The notes beneath the pieces were generated by a model. The model was not told the origin of the DNA. It made no database searches and was given only the letters and a program-made list of their open reading frames with translations. The position numbers and the translations under genes were made by a program. From Micrococcales bacterium (lineage in GTDB: Bacteria; Actinomycetota; Actinomycetes; Actinomycetales; Dermatophilaceae), in NCBI GenBank assembly GCA_030537915.1, contig JAUNUZ010000109.1, positions 1 to 7,418 of the forward strand: a stretch of 7,418 nt of DNA, written 5' to 3'. Positions 1-7,418 of this stretch are shown in pieces; the stretch's first letter is position 1; each line of letters opens with the position of its first letter.

Positions 1-438
1 GTAGAACAGGAAGACGTCGGTGGCCGCGAAGACCCCGATGATCATCGTCTCCAGCAGCAGCATCCAGGCGAAGTAGGTGTTCTGCCGGCGCCCGCCCTCG
101 GGGATGTCATGCCAGGCGGCGAGCAGGCAGACCGGAACGAGGATCGTCGACATCAAGATCAGCGTCAGCGCCATGCCGTCGATACCCAGGGCGTAGCTCA
201 CCCCGAACTGCGGGATCCAGTCGTACTGCTCGGCGAGCTGGAACTGGGCCGTGGAGCTCGTATCGAACTGCAGCGCGGCGCCGACGGAGGCAAGCAGCGT
301 CGCGATCGAGAAGCCGAAGGACACGCTCCGCCCAGCCGCCGAGCGACCCATGAGTACGACGACGACGGCGCCCACGAGCGGAATGAGTCCGATCGTCGTG
401 AGCCAGGGGAAGGCCGCCATCAGGGACGTTTGGGACAT
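1..438 (-). CDS. nuoM: NADH-quinone oxidoreductase subunit M (NuoM), N-terminal 146 residues, cut by the window edge
   Basis: NuoM is one of the three antiporter-like proton-pumping subunits in the membrane arm of complex I. Only the first 146 codons are here, and the frame stays open to base 1, ending ...TDVFLFY. I translated this by hand. A first hydrophobic helix (about residues 12-30, LTTIGLIPLVGAVVVVLM) is followed by the family hallmark YALGIDGMALTLILMSTIL (82-100), a short polar turn (DIPEGGRRQNTYF) and another membrane helix. The conserved TM5 glutamate lies just past the edge, so the pumping residues cannot be checked. The ATG (438-436) overlaps the nuoL stop by one base as TGATG, with only a weak GGTGGT-like ribosome site upstream, so reinitiation after nuoL is likely. 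A second ATG at codon 7 has no better site. The identity rests on sequence wording and on position after nuoL; NuoN is less likely. Confidence 0.96.
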   Translation of the reverse strand, partial: MSQTSLMAAFPWLTTIGLIPLVGAVVVVLMGRSAAGRSVSFGFSIATLLASVGAALQFDTSSTAQFQLAEQYDWIPQFGVSYALGIDGMALTLILMSTILVPVCLLAAWHDIPEGGRRQNTYFAWMLLLETMIIGVFAATDVFLFY

Positions 439-2393
439 CACTGCACCACCCACAGGGCACCGAGAACGACGACGACACCGAGCAGCATCGTCAGGGCATA
501 GGAGCGAACGAAACCGTTTTGGACCCGGCGCACGAAGTTGGACAGGTCACCGATCCCGCCCGCCAGACCGCGGACCGAACCATCGATCCCATGACCGTCG
601 GTGAAGTTCAGAGCCTCGATGAGGGCGCGGCCGGGCAGGACGATAGCGCCGTAGTTGACCTCATCCTGGAAGAAGTCGTTGGCCGCGACGGTGCGGGCGA
701 ACGACGGGTGCGGGACCGGCGCGACATCGGCGCGCCAGTAGCGCGCCCACGCCAGCGCGACACCGAGAACCAGGAGGACCATGGTCAGGATCATGATCAC
801 CGGAACCGACAGGATCGGCTCCCCGTGCTCGACCGGGCCGCCGGTGGCCGGCGCGAGCCAGCCGGTGAAGCCGCCGAAGTTCAGCAGCGCACCAAGGCCC
901 ACCGAGCCGATCGCCAGGATGACCATCGGTACGGTCATCGTGCTCGGCGCCTCATGTGGGTGGTCATCCTCGAGCCAGCGACGTTTGCCGTGGAAGGTCA
1001 TGAAGAACAACCGCGACATGTAGAAGGCGGTCAAGCCCGCGACGAGCAGCGTGGTGAGCCCGAAGACCCACGGGCGCCACCCCTCCCCTACGAACGCGGA
1101 CTCGATGATCTTGTCCTTGGACCAGAAGCCCGACAACAGCGGGAAGCCGATGATCGCGAGCCAACCGCACAAGAAGGTCGCCCAGGTGATCTTCATCTTC
1201 CCGGACAGCCCGCCGAACGTGCGCATGTCGACGCGATCGTTCATCGCGTGCATGACGGACCCGGCCCCCAGGAACAACCCGGCCTTGAAGAAGCCGTGCG
1301 TGAGCAGGTGGAAAATCGCGTAGGCGTAGCCGATCGGCCCGAGGCCGGCGGCCAGCATCATGTAGCCGATCTGGCTGATCGTCGAGGCGGCCAACGCCTT
1401 CTTGATGTCGTCCTTGGCGCAGCCGATGATCGCGCCCATCGTCAGGGTGATCCCGCCGACGACGGCGACGGCGAGTTGCGCATTCGGCGCGAGGTCGTAG
1501 ATCGGGTGGCTGCGCACGACGAGGTAGACACCCGCAGTGACCATCGTCGCGGCGTGGATGAGCGCGGACACCGGCGTCGGGCCGGCCATCGCATCGCCCA
1601 GCCAGCTCTGCAGCGGGAACTGCGCGGACTTGCCGCAGGCTGCGAGCAGCAGCAGGAGGCCGATGATCGTCAGCGTTCCGGCCGAAGCCTTCGACGGGTC
1701 GGCGGCGACACCGGCGAAGGTCACGGTCCCGAAGGTCGCGAACATCGCCATGATGGCCAGGCCCAGCCCGTAGTCACCGACGCGGTTGGCGATGAACGCC
1801 TTGTTCGCGGCCGAAGCGTAGGGCGGATTCCAGTTCCAGAAGCCGATGAGCAGGTAGGACGCCAGGCCGACGCCCTCCCACCCGACATAGAGCACGAGGT
1901 AGTTGTCGGCCAGCACCAGCGTGAGCATCGCCGCGATGAAGAGGTTGAGGTAGGCGAAGAACCGGCGCTTGTCGGGGTCGTCGCTCATATAGCCGAGGCT
2001 GTAGACGTGGATCAGCGAGCCCACGAAGGTGATGAGCAGGACGAAGCTGATCGACAACTGGTCGAGCAGCATCCCGGCGTCGAGCTGTAACGGCCCGACG
2101 GGCAGCCAGCTGTAGAGCGTGAGCTGCTGGGCGCGGGAGGCGTCATCCCGGCCGACCATCTCGACGAAGATGGCGGCGCCGACGCCGAAGCTGGCCCACG
2201 AGAGGCCGGTCGCGAGTGCGGGGCCGAAACCGTTGGTCCGGCGTCCACCGACGAGCAGCAGCAAGGCGCCCAGGAGCGGCAGGGCGATTAGCAGCCAGCC
2301 CATGGTGGCGACCCCCGAGGCGGGGCTCGCGACCGCCGGCTCGGCCTGCGCGAGGACCGTCAGCGGATGGACGATCGAGGTGAGGGATTGCAC
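438..2393 (-). CDS. nuoL: NADH-quinone oxidoreductase subunit L (NuoL), complete, 651 aa
   Basis: NuoL is the distal antiporter-like subunit of complex I, a protein of about 16 membrane helices that pumps protons and braces the arm with a long lateral helix. Residues expected for proton transfer can be placed by motif: E173 in YVGWEGVGLASYLL, K255 in AACGKSAQFPLQSWLGDAM, H280 in PVSALIHAATMV, K331/K332 in DDIKKALA, K370 in THGFFKAGLFLGAGSV, and K426-D427 in GFWSKDKII. The polar C-terminal section (about 565-630, DFFQDEVNY to VRRVQNGFVRSYA) fits the lateral helix, and a last hydrophobic helix (633-650) ends the protein. The length is normal for actinobacterial NuoL. The start is GTG at 2393, chosen because AAGGAG lies 6 nt upstream. 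It gives about 30 residues before the usual first helix (MGWLLIALPLLG); an internal ATG at 2303 is the alternative but has a poorer site. One leucine (L102) uses TTA, which is rare in this GC-rich DNA. Confidence 0.98.
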   Translation of the reverse strand: MQSLTSIVHPLTVLAQAEPAVASPASGVATMGWLLIALPLLGALLLLVGGRRTNGFGPALATGLSWASFGVGAAIFVEMVGRDDASRAQQLTLYSWLPVGPLQLDAGMLLDQLSISFVLLITFVGSLIHVYSLGYMSDDPDKRRFFAYLNLFIAAMLTLVLADNYLVLYVGWEGVGLASYLLIGFWNWNPPYASAANKAFIANRVGDYGLGLAIMAMFATFGTVTFAGVAADPSKASAGTLTIIGLLLLLAACGKSAQFPLQSWLGDAMAGPTPVSALIHAATMVTAGVYLVVRSHPIYDLAPNAQLAVAVVGGITLTMGAIIGCAKDDIKKALAASTISQIGYMMLAAGLGPIGYAYAIFHLLTHGFFKAGLFLGAGSVMHAMNDRVDMRTFGGLSGKMKITWATFLCGWLAIIGFPLLSGFWSKDKIIESAFVGEGWRPWVFGLTTLLVAGLTAFYMSRLFFMTFHGKRRWLEDDHPHEAPSTMTVPMVILAIGSVGLGALLNFGGFTGWLAPATGGPVEHGEPILSVPVIMILTMVLLVLGVALAWARYWRADVAPVPHPSFARTVAANDFFQDEVNYGAIVLPGRALIEALNFTDGHGIDGSVRGLAGGIGDLSNFVRRVQNGFVRSYALTMLLGVVVVLGALWVVQ

Positions 2394-2399
2394 GGCCGG

Positions 2400-2406
2400 C
2401 TCCTTA
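2400..2406 (-). promoter_or_regulatory. Ribosome-binding site of nuoL, overlapping the nuoK stop codon
   Basis: The minus strand reads TAAGGAG, in which TAA is the nuoK stop. It sits 6 nt before the nuoL GTG at 2393. This supports the GTG as the start rather than the internal ATG 30 codons later. It is also the only ribosome site in the window that lies partly in noncoding DNA. Confidence 0.82.
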
Positions 2407-2703
2407 TAGCTTCAAGAGGTTGGCCGCGTCGACGGAGGCCGATCGGCGGGCGCGGAAGATCGTCATGATGATCGCCAGACCGACGACTACCTCTGCTGCG
2501 GCCACGACCATGACGAAGAGGGCGATGACCTGTCCGTCGAGATGGCCGTTCATCCGCGAGAACGTGACGAACAAGAGGTTGACGGCGTTGAGCATCAACT
2601 CGACACCCATGAAAACGATGATCGCGTTGCGCCGCAGGAGCACCGTCGCCGCGCCGATGGCGAAGAGCAGCGATGCCAGATATAGGTAGTTCGTCAGGCT
2701 CAT
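2404..2703 (-). CDS. nuoK: NADH-quinone oxidoreductase subunit K (NuoK), complete, 99 aa
   Basis: NuoK is a small three-helix membrane subunit, related to MrpC, that links the quinone-site end of complex I to the antiporter-like subunits. The three helices lie at about residues 3-23, 29-49 and 60-82. The two buried glutamates needed for coupled proton transfer are present: E35 in [17 protein letters not shown] and E71 in [15 protein letters not shown], matching E36 and E72 of the E. coli protein. The length is the family norm. The ATG overlaps the nuoJ stop in an ATGA (2703-2700), and AGGAGG (2719-2714) lies about 10 nt upstream inside nuoJ, so translation is probably coupled to nuoJ. The TAA stop forms part of the ribosome-binding site for nuoL. 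The identification is secure. Confidence 0.98.
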   Translation of the reverse strand: MSLTNYLYLASLLFAIGAATVLLRRNAIIVFMGVELMLNAVNLLFVTFSRMNGHLDGQVIALFVMVVAAAEVVVGLAIIMTIFRARRSASVDAANLLKL

Positions 2704-3467
2704 CGGGCCGAGCCCTCCTCGATCTCGGATGTGATCTCGCCCTCCGGCTCGCTGAACTGCTCCGGCGTCTGCAGCTGCTGGCGGGCCCGCAGCACGCGGG
2801 AGACGGACAGCTCGCTCGGCGTGCCGTCAGGCAGCAGGGCCGGGGTGTCGACCGCGTTGTGGCGCGCGTAGACGCCGGGCGCGGGCAGGCCCGCGACGAA
2901 GCGGTTCTCGCGGATTCGCCGCTCGCTCCACTCCCGTTGCGTCGGCTTCGGCAGCAGCCGCTCGCGGTTTGCCAGAACCATTGCGGCCAGCGCCGCCGTG
3001 ATGAGCAGCGCGGCCGTCAACTGGAAGACCCACAGGTAGCGGCCGAAGATGAGGAAGGCCAGGCCGGTGACATTGCCCTCGGCGTTCATCTGCGATATCG
3101 GCGGCGCCTGGGCGAAGGTCACGCCCGAGATCGTGCTGATGAGCACGCCGCCCAGCAGCGCTACGACCAGTAGCGACAACCACCGGTGCCCCGCGATCGT
3201 GTCGACCATGGACTCCGAGGCGTCGACCCCGATCATCATCACGACGAAGAGGAAGAGCATCATCACGGCTCCGGTGTAGACGAAGACGTGCACGAGGCCG
3301 AGGAATTCGGCGCCCTGGGCGATGTAGACGATGCCGAGCAGAATCATCACCAGGGCCATGCACAGCGCGGCGTAGATGGCCCGCCGGGCGAAGACGAGCC
3401 CGAGTCCGCCGAGGATCATGAGGGGCCCTGCGACCCAGAAGAGGACGGCTTCGCCGGTGCCTGTCAT
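2700..3467 (-). CDS. nuoJ: NADH-quinone oxidoreductase subunit J (NuoJ), complete, 255 aa, with long soluble tail
   Basis: NuoJ is a five-helix membrane subunit. Its third helix rearranges during turnover to connect the E-channel with the proton-pumping chain. Hydrophobic segments lie at about residues 8-27, 30-50, 57-79, 95-116 and 144-167. The signature around helix 3, [20 protein letters not shown] (53-72), contains E54 and the conserved Tyr64. Beyond the last helix is a polar tail of almost 90 residues (168-255). It includes [19 protein letters not shown] (194-212) and [17 protein letters not shown] (213-229), then an acidic end. E. coli NuoJ, at about 184 residues, lacks this; from memory a similar tail is common in actinobacterial NuoJ. 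The ATG overlaps the nuoI stop in ATGA (3467-3464), with GAGGT (3478-3474) 6 nt upstream. The stop overlaps nuoK in the same way. Confidence 0.97.
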   Translation of the reverse strand: MTGTGEAVLFWVAGPLMILGGLGLVFARRAIYAALCMALVMILLGIVYIAQGAEFLGLVHVFVYTGAVMMLFLFVVMMIGVDASESMVDTIAGHRWLSLLVVALLGGVLISTISGVTFAQAPPISQMNAEGNVTGLAFLIFGRYLWVFQLTAALLITAALAAMVLANRERLLPKPTQREWSERRIRENRFVAGLPAPGVYARHNAVDTPALLPDGTPSELSVSRVLRARQQLQTPEQFSEPEGEITSEIEEGSAR

Positions 3468-4216
3468 CGGCCGACCTCGCTCACGGTCTGCGGTGCCTCA
3501 TCAGTGCCGGGCGCATCGGCCCCGTCGATGCGCTCGTCCCGCTCCGTCACGAACTGACGCTGCTGCGGGGTCGCTTTGGTGACCTTGCCCTGGTAGTAGT
3601 CCCGCTCCGTCATGCCCTCGACCATCGGGTGCGGTGCGGGCACCATCCCCTCGGACATAGGCGCAAGCAGCTGGGACTTCTCGAAGATGAGCGCGGCCCG
3701 GCTGTGGTCTGCGAGCTCATATTCATTCGTCATCGTCAACGCCCGAGTCGGGCAGGCCTCGATACACAACCCGCAGAAGATGCAGCGTAGGTAATTGATC
3801 TGGTAGACCCGCCCGAATCGCTCTCCCGGCGAATAGCGGCCCGTGCCGCCCTGCGACATCGGTGTGTCGTCGTTGTCCGCGCCCTCGACGAGGATCGCGT
3901 CGGCCGGACAGGCCCATGCGCACAGCTCACACCCGATGCACTTCTCAAGCCCGTCGGGGTGCCGGTTGAGCTGGTGACGGCCGTGGAAGCGCGGCGCCGT
4001 CGGGCGCTTCTCCTCCGGGTACTCCTCGGTGGCCACCTTGCGGAACATTGTCGCGAAGGACACCCCGAAGCCGGCGACCGGCGCCATGAGCTCGCTGAAC
4101 GCGCCAGGGTGCTTCTCGTCGCGCTTGTCGTAGGCGTCGGAAGCGCTGACACCTGAGAGCTCCTGCCCCCGGTCGGGTGTCGATCGGTCCGGAACGTTCG
4201 GCTTCGACTCAGCCAC
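3464..4216 (-). CDS. nuoI: NADH-quinone oxidoreductase subunit I (NuoI), 2x[4Fe-4S] ferredoxin-like protein, 250 aa
   Basis: NuoI sits in the cytoplasmic connecting arm and holds clusters N6a and N6b, which pass electrons towards N2 near the quinone. Both ferredoxin motifs are intact: C93-IG-C96-EL-C99-AWA-C103-P and C145-IF-C148-GL-C151-IEA-C155-P. The segment [16 protein letters not shown] (43-58) is the usual amphipathic membrane-contacting helix, and [21 protein letters not shown] (66-86) is family sequence. A polar N-terminus of about 40 residues and an acidic tail (about 215-250) flank the core. The start is GTG at 4216, not an upstream ATG at 4501 in the same open frame. The GTG has AGGAGGT 5 nt upstream, and the 95 extra residues of the longer reading are Arg/Ser/Pro-rich and overlie nuoH. 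The gene overlaps nuoH by 8 nt and nuoJ by 4 nt. Confidence 0.97.
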   Translation of the reverse strand: MAESKPNVPDRSTPDRGQELSGVSASDAYDKRDEKHPGAFSELMAPVAGFGVSFATMFRKVATEEYPEEKRPTAPRFHGRHQLNRHPDGLEKCIGCELCAWACPADAILVEGADNDDTPMSQGGTGRYSPGERFGRVYQINYLRCIFCGLCIEACPTRALTMTNEYELADHSRAALIFEKSQLLAPMSEGMVPAPHPMVEGMTERDYYQGKVTKATPQQRQFVTERDERIDGADAPGTDEAPQTVSEVGR

Positions 4217-5660
4217 GGTCGACCTCCTGGTCGGTTGGATCGTCGGTTGACGTGTCGGGCGCGTCAAAGGCGTCAGAGGACGGCTCGGTTGCGGACCTGA
4301 GCCCCGCGGTGAGGGAGCCCGAGGCCCGACCCTCGGCCGCGATGAGGCTGGGCTCGCGAAGCCGCTGACCGGGCATGGGCGGCACGGGGAAGCCGCCCGC
4401 GAACGGATCGATCTCGGCGGGCATCGGCGGCCGGACCGCGGCGGCCTCGCGCTTGGCGTCCCACCGCCACGCCACGATGAGCGCGATGCCCGCGACGACA
4501 CCGATGACGATGATCGTCGCCAGCAAGGTGTTGCTGCCGAGGTAGGTCAGCTGCGCGCCGCGGATGTAGGCGACCGCGATGACCCAGACCAGGGTGGCTG
4601 GGATGAGGAACTTCCAGCCGAAGCGCATGAACTGGTCATACCGCGTGCGGGGCAGCGTGCCGCGCAGCCAGACGAAGAACCACATGAACAGCCAGACCTT
4701 GGCGGTGAACCACAGCAGACCCCACCAGCCGTTCTCGAACATCCCATCGGCGATGAACCCGATACCGAAGGGCGCCTGCCAGCCCCCGAGGAAGAGCGTC
4801 GTGGCCAGGCCGGAGACCGTGAACATGTTGACGTACTCACCCAGGAAGAACATGCCGAACCACATGCCCGAGTACTCGGTGTGATATCCACCGACGATCT
4901 CGCCCTCGCCCTCGGCGAGGTCGAAGGGCAGGCGGTTCGTCTCCCCCACCATGCAGATGACGTAGACGACGAAGCTGAAGAAGGCCGGCACGATGAACCA
5001 CATGCCACGCTGCTGCTCCACGATCGTCGAGGTCGACATCGATCCGGCGTAGAGGAAGACGGCGATGAGCGAGAGACCCATCCCGATCTCGTAGGAGATG
5101 ACCTGGGCCGTCGAGCGCAGGCCACCCAGCAGCGGGTAGGTCGAGCCGGAGGACCACCCGGCCAACACGAAGCCGTAGGCGCCGACACCCGCGGCGGCGA
5201 GGACGAGCAACACCGCCACCGGGGTGTCGGTGATCTGCAGCGGAGTGCGGTGCCCGAACATCGTCACCTCACCGCCGAGGGGGATGATCGCGAAGCCGAC
5301 GAAGGCGATGGCGCCGGCCAGGATCGGGGCGATCGTGTAAATCAGGCGATCCGCGTTCTTGGGGATGAACGTTTCTTTCCACACGAGCTTGAAGCCGTCG
5401 GCCAGAGTCTGGCCGATGCCCAGCGGACCGAAACGGTTCGGGCCGGGTCGCTGTTGCATCCGGCCGACGACGCGCCGCTCGAACCAGATGACGACGACGA
5501 CCTGGAGCATGAGGTAGACGAAGACGAGCAGCGCCTTGATGAGCGAGAGCCACCACGGCGTGTCGGAGAAATCGGCAACAGGCTGCTCGAGGGTCGGCAG
5601 GACCGGGGACACGGACGCCAGGCCCACGACCATCGACGGCACCGAGGTCACGGCGATCAT
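4209..5660 (-). CDS. nuoH: NADH-quinone oxidoreductase subunit H (NuoH), complete, 483 aa, with extra C-terminal helix and tail
   Basis: NuoH anchors the cytoplasmic arm to the membrane, forms much of the quinone chamber and begins the proton path (E-channel). Family signatures are clear: [20 protein letters not shown] (61-80), the acidic loop [20 protein letters not shown] (240-259) with HTEYSG after it, and [18 protein letters not shown] (333-350). Eight core helices fit at about residues 37-60, 106-127, 145-168, 185-206, 219-237, 267-293, 312-332 and 350-366. A ninth hydrophobic stretch (377-398) then precedes a hydrophilic tail (400-483) containing [12 protein letters not shown] and an Asp/Ser/Thr-rich end. 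E. coli NuoH (325 residues) lacks both. The ATG at 5660 overlaps the nuoG stop in ATGA with AAGGGTGG upstream. The frame is open to an ATG at 5753, but those 31 residues (Arg/Gly/Gln-rich) lie over nuoG and are rejected. Confidence 0.97.
   Translation of the reverse strand: MIAVTSVPSMVVGLASVSPVLPTLEQPVADFSDTPWWLSLIKALLVFVYLMLQVVVVIWFERRVVGRMQQRPGPNRFGPLGIGQTLADGFKLVWKETFIPKNADRLIYTIAPILAGAIAFVGFAIIPLGGEVTMFGHRTPLQITDTPVAVLLVLAAAGVGAYGFVLAGWSSGSTYPLLGGLRSTAQVISYEIGMGLSLIAVFLYAGSMSTSTIVEQQRGMWFIVPAFFSFVVYVICMVGETNRLPFDLAEGEGEIVGGYHTEYSGMWFGMFFLGEYVNMFTVSGLATTLFLGGWQAPFGIGFIADGMFENGWWGLLWFTAKVWLFMWFFVWLRGTLPRTRYDQFMRFGWKFLIPATLVWVIAVAYIRGAQLTYLGSNTLLATIIVIGVVAGIALIVAWRWDAKREAAAVRPPMPAEIDPFAGGFPVPPMPGQRLREPSLIAAEGRASGSLTAGLRSATEPSSDAFDAPDTSTDDPTDQEVDRG
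4222..4228 (-). promoter_or_regulatory. Ribosome-binding site of nuoI, inside nuoH
   Basis: The minus strand reads AGGAGGT, 5 nt before the nuoI GTG at 4216. It is the best anti-Shine-Dalgarno match I saw in the window and lies in the last codons of nuoH (Gln-Glu-Val-Asp). It decides the nuoI start over the much longer upstream reading. It also suggests nuoI can recruit ribosomes on its own rather than relying only on coupling. Confidence 0.85.
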
Positions 5661-7418
5661 GCGACACCACCCTTGCTGAGGTTGACGACATCGCCCGGTT
5701 GCGCGTCGAGCGTTGCGCGCACCCGGGATCCCGCGGAGTTGGTGGGCAACCACACGACCCGCTCGACCATGGGGGTGAGCAGCGCCGGCAGCGTGATGGC
5801 GCCGTGCGCCGTGCTCACCGTGACCGCGGCGCCGTCGACGATGCCGAACTCCGCCGCGGTCTGCGGGCTGAGGCGCGCCTGCGCGATCGGGGCTGTCCCG
5901 GCGAGGAAGGGATCGCCGTCCTGCATGAGACCGGCGTCCAGCAGGTGATGCCAGGAGGCCAGCACGACCTGGTCGTCCCCCGGCGTCGGCAGTGGGGTCT
6001 GCGACTCGGTGGCCTCGCTCCGCCTCAGCTGCGCCCGCTCGCCGCTCCAGCCACCCAGCGCGCGCATTTCCGCGCGGGTCTGCTCGATCGTGCGGGTGCC
6101 CAGGAACTCGCCCAGCTGCGCGGCGAGCATGTCGAGCACCCGATAGTCGGGCATCGCCGCGGTGTCCAGGGACCGCTCGCTGAGGCCGAGTCGCCCCTCC
6201 CAGTCGATGAACGCGCCGGCCTTCTCGGCGATGGCCGCGACCGGGAAGACGACGTCGGCAACCTCGGTGACCAGCCCCGAGCGCAGCTCGAGGCTCACGA
6301 CGAAGGCGTTACTCACCGCGCGGCGCGCGGCCTGCTGGTCCGGCAGGTCCGACAACTCGACCCCGCCGACGAGGAGCCCGGCTAGCCGACCATCGGCGGC
6401 TGCCGCGAGGATCCCGCTGGTGTCTCGGCCCACCGTGTCCGGCAGCCCCTCGACCTCCCAGTGGTCCTCGAGCTCAACCCGAGCCTTCGCGTCCTCCACC
6501 GGCCGACCGCCCGGCAGCAGACCGGGCAGCGCACCCGCCTCGAGCGCCCCGCGCTCGCCAGCCCGGCGCGGCACCCAGGCCAGCGCAGCTCCCGTGGCCC
6601 TGGCCAGCTCCGTCGCCGCCGCGAAGGCGCCGGGCACGGCGGCCAGCCGCTCACCGACGAGGATGACCGAGCCGGGCTGCGTCATCGCCTGCGCCGGGAT
6701 GTCCAGCTCTCCCCCGCCGGCCGCCAGGGCGCGCAGCACCCCGGCCTCGGTGCCGGGGGCGGCCTGGATGAGGCTCCCGGCCACCTTCGTGAGGCTGCGC
6801 GTAGCGAACGGCGCGATCGAGTAGATGCTGCTCTTGTGGACGCGGCTCGTCTTGCGCAGCCGCAGGAAGATCATCGGCGACTCCTCCTCCGGCTCCAGCC
6901 CGACGAGCAGGACGGTCGGGGCGGCCTCGAGGTCCGCGTAGCTCACGCCCCCGTGGCCGGGACTCGTCGCGGCGACGTGCGAGGCGAGGAAGTCGGCCTC
7001 CTCAACGGAGTGGGTACGCGCGCGGAAGTCGATGTCATTGGTGCCGAGCACCACGCGGGCGAACTTGCTGTAGGCGTAGGCATCCTCGGCCGTGAGCCGA
7101 CCGCCGGTCAGCACGCCGACGCCGCCTGCCGAGGCGGCCCGCGCGAGGCCGTCCGCGGCTGCGGCCAGCGCCTGCGGCCAGGAGGCCACCTGCAGTTCCC
7201 CGGACTCGTCGCGCACCAGCGGGTCGGTGAGACGGTTTGCCGCGGTCGTGTACTGGAAGGCCCAGCGACCCTTGTCGCAGTTCCACTCCTCGTTGACCTC
7301 GGGGTTGTTCCAGGCCATCCGGCGCAGGACGGTGCCGCGGCGGTGGTCGGTGCGCTGGGAGCAGCCGCTCGCGCAGTGCTCACACGTGCTCGGCGTCGAG
7401 ACCAGGTCGAAAGGCCGG
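5657..7418 (-). CDS. nuoG: NADH-quinone oxidoreductase subunit G (NuoG), C-terminal 586 residues, cut by the window edge
   Basis: NuoG is the largest soluble subunit of complex I, in the NADH-oxidising arm. The visible frame opens at 7417 and begins [19 protein letters not shown]. Counting from that Arg, C12-x2-C15-x3-C19-x27-C47 (the last in [10 protein letters not shown]) are the four ligands of the off-path [4Fe-4S] cluster N7, with the spacing of E. coli NuoG. The molybdopterin-oxidoreductase-like domain follows; no molybdenum cofactor is expected in NuoG. Recognisable stretches are [20 protein letters not shown] (173-192), [20 protein letters not shown] (284-303) and [18 protein letters not shown] (386-403). 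The C-terminal 100 or so residues ([19 protein letters not shown] onwards) resemble a molybdopterin-dinucleotide-binding beta-barrel. Roughly 200-250 N-terminal residues with clusters N1b, N4 and N5 should lie past 7418. An ATG at 7318 gives a shorter reading that would drop three of the N7 cysteines, so it is not the start. The stop overlaps nuoH by 4 nt. Confidence 0.96.
   Translation of the reverse strand, partial: RPFDLVSTPSTCEHCASGCSQRTDHRRGTVLRRMAWNNPEVNEEWNCDKGRWAFQYTTAANRLTDPLVRDESGELQVASWPQALAAAADGLARAASAGGVGVLTGGRLTAEDAYAYSKFARVVLGTNDIDFRARTHSVEEADFLASHVAATSPGHGGVSYADLEAAPTVLLVGLEPEEESPMIFLRLRKTSRVHKSSIYSIAPFATRSLTKVAGSLIQAAPGTEAGVLRALAAGGGELDIPAQAMTQPGSVILVGERLAAVPGAFAAATELARATGAALAWVPRRAGERGALEAGALPGLLPGGRPVEDAKARVELEDHWEVEGLPDTVGRDTSGILAAAADGRLAGLLVGGVELSDLPDQQAARRAVSNAFVVSLELRSGLVTEVADVVFPVAAIAEKAGAFIDWEGRLGLSERSLDTAAMPDYRVLDMLAAQLGEFLGTRTIEQTRAEMRALGGWSGERAQLRRSEATESQTPLPTPGDDQVVLASWHHLLDAGLMQDGDPFLAGTAPIAQARLSPQTAAEFGIVDGAAVTVSTAHGAITLPALLTPMVERVVWLPTNSAGSRVRATLDAQPGDVVNLSKGGVA

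Noticed and set aside
519..2090. A forward-strand open frame of 523 codons opposite nuoL
   Set aside because: Its product is almost all Arg, Asp, Glu, Gln, His and Gly with no domain sense, as expected from the complement of a GC-rich membrane-protein gene. nuoL on the other strand is unambiguous.
2394..2403. Possible promoter or regulatory element between nuoK and nuoL
   Set aside because: The gap is only 10 nt and is explained by the nuoL ribosome-binding site and spacer.
4217..4501. 95-residue N-terminal extension of NuoI from an ATG at 4501
   Set aside because: The added residues are Arg/Ser/Pro-rich out-of-frame nuoH sequence, and the GTG at 4216 has a near-perfect ribosome-binding site.
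5661..5753. 31-residue N-terminal extension of NuoH from an ATG at 5753
   Set aside because: It is shadow sequence over the nuoG C-terminus. The ATG at 5660 forms the ATGA overlap and gives a normal NuoH N-terminus.
4881..5948. A forward-strand open frame of 355 codons spanning nuoH and the end of nuoG
   Set aside because: It has the same low-complexity charged composition, crosses the boundary of two real genes on the opposite strand, and shows no recognisable motif.
7108..7383. A second minus-strand open frame in another phase over the nuoG segment
   Set aside because: It is Ala/Arg/Pro-rich and out of phase with the NuoG frame, which carries the N7 cysteines and the [10 protein letters not shown] motif.
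1..7418. Mobile element, CRISPR array, tRNA, terminator or defence genes within the window
   Set aside because: Coding sequence of seven nuo genes fills all but 10 bases. I saw no direct repeats, inverted-repeat ends, hairpin-plus-T tracts or tRNA-like sequence.

Overview
The window is one uninterrupted stretch of a bacterial respiratory complex I (NADH:menaquinone oxidoreductase, nuo) operon, read entirely from the minus strand. In transcription order it holds the 3' part of nuoG (cut by the right edge), complete nuoH, nuoI, nuoJ, nuoK and nuoL, and the 5' part of nuoM (cut by the left edge). This is the canonical nuoA-N order; nuoA-F are expected beyond position 7418, and the rest of nuoM plus nuoN beyond position 1.

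The high G+C, GTG starts, strong GC bias at third codon positions and protein details point to a high-GC actinobacterium. Those details are the long soluble tails on NuoH and NuoJ and the wording of NuoG and NuoL. A Micrococcales-type lineage (Intrasporangiaceae or Dermatophilaceae) is a guess from general resemblance; the sequence does not settle the genus.

Packing is extreme. G/H, I/J and J/K each overlap by 4 nt (ATGA), H/I by 8 nt, and L/M by 1 nt (TGATG). The only noncoding DNA is 10 nt between nuoK and nuoL. I see no promoter, terminator, RNA gene, repeat, mobile element or CRISPR array. Translational coupling within a single transcript is the likely means of keeping subunit synthesis balanced.

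The products work together as follows. NuoG and NuoI carry electrons through iron-sulfur clusters in the cytoplasmic arm to the quinone pocket, which NuoH helps form at the membrane. NuoH, NuoJ and NuoK form the proximal membrane arm (E-channel). NuoL and NuoM are antiporter-like proton-pumping subunits. All diagnostic Fe-S cysteines and the membrane Glu/Lys residues I could place are present, so the complex looks functional.

This is conserved core metabolism. I found no convincing new system. The points worth a second look are modest: a ninth hydrophobic segment plus tail on NuoH, a long NuoJ tail, the NuoL start, retained N7 cluster ligands in NuoG, and a single TTA codon in nuoL.
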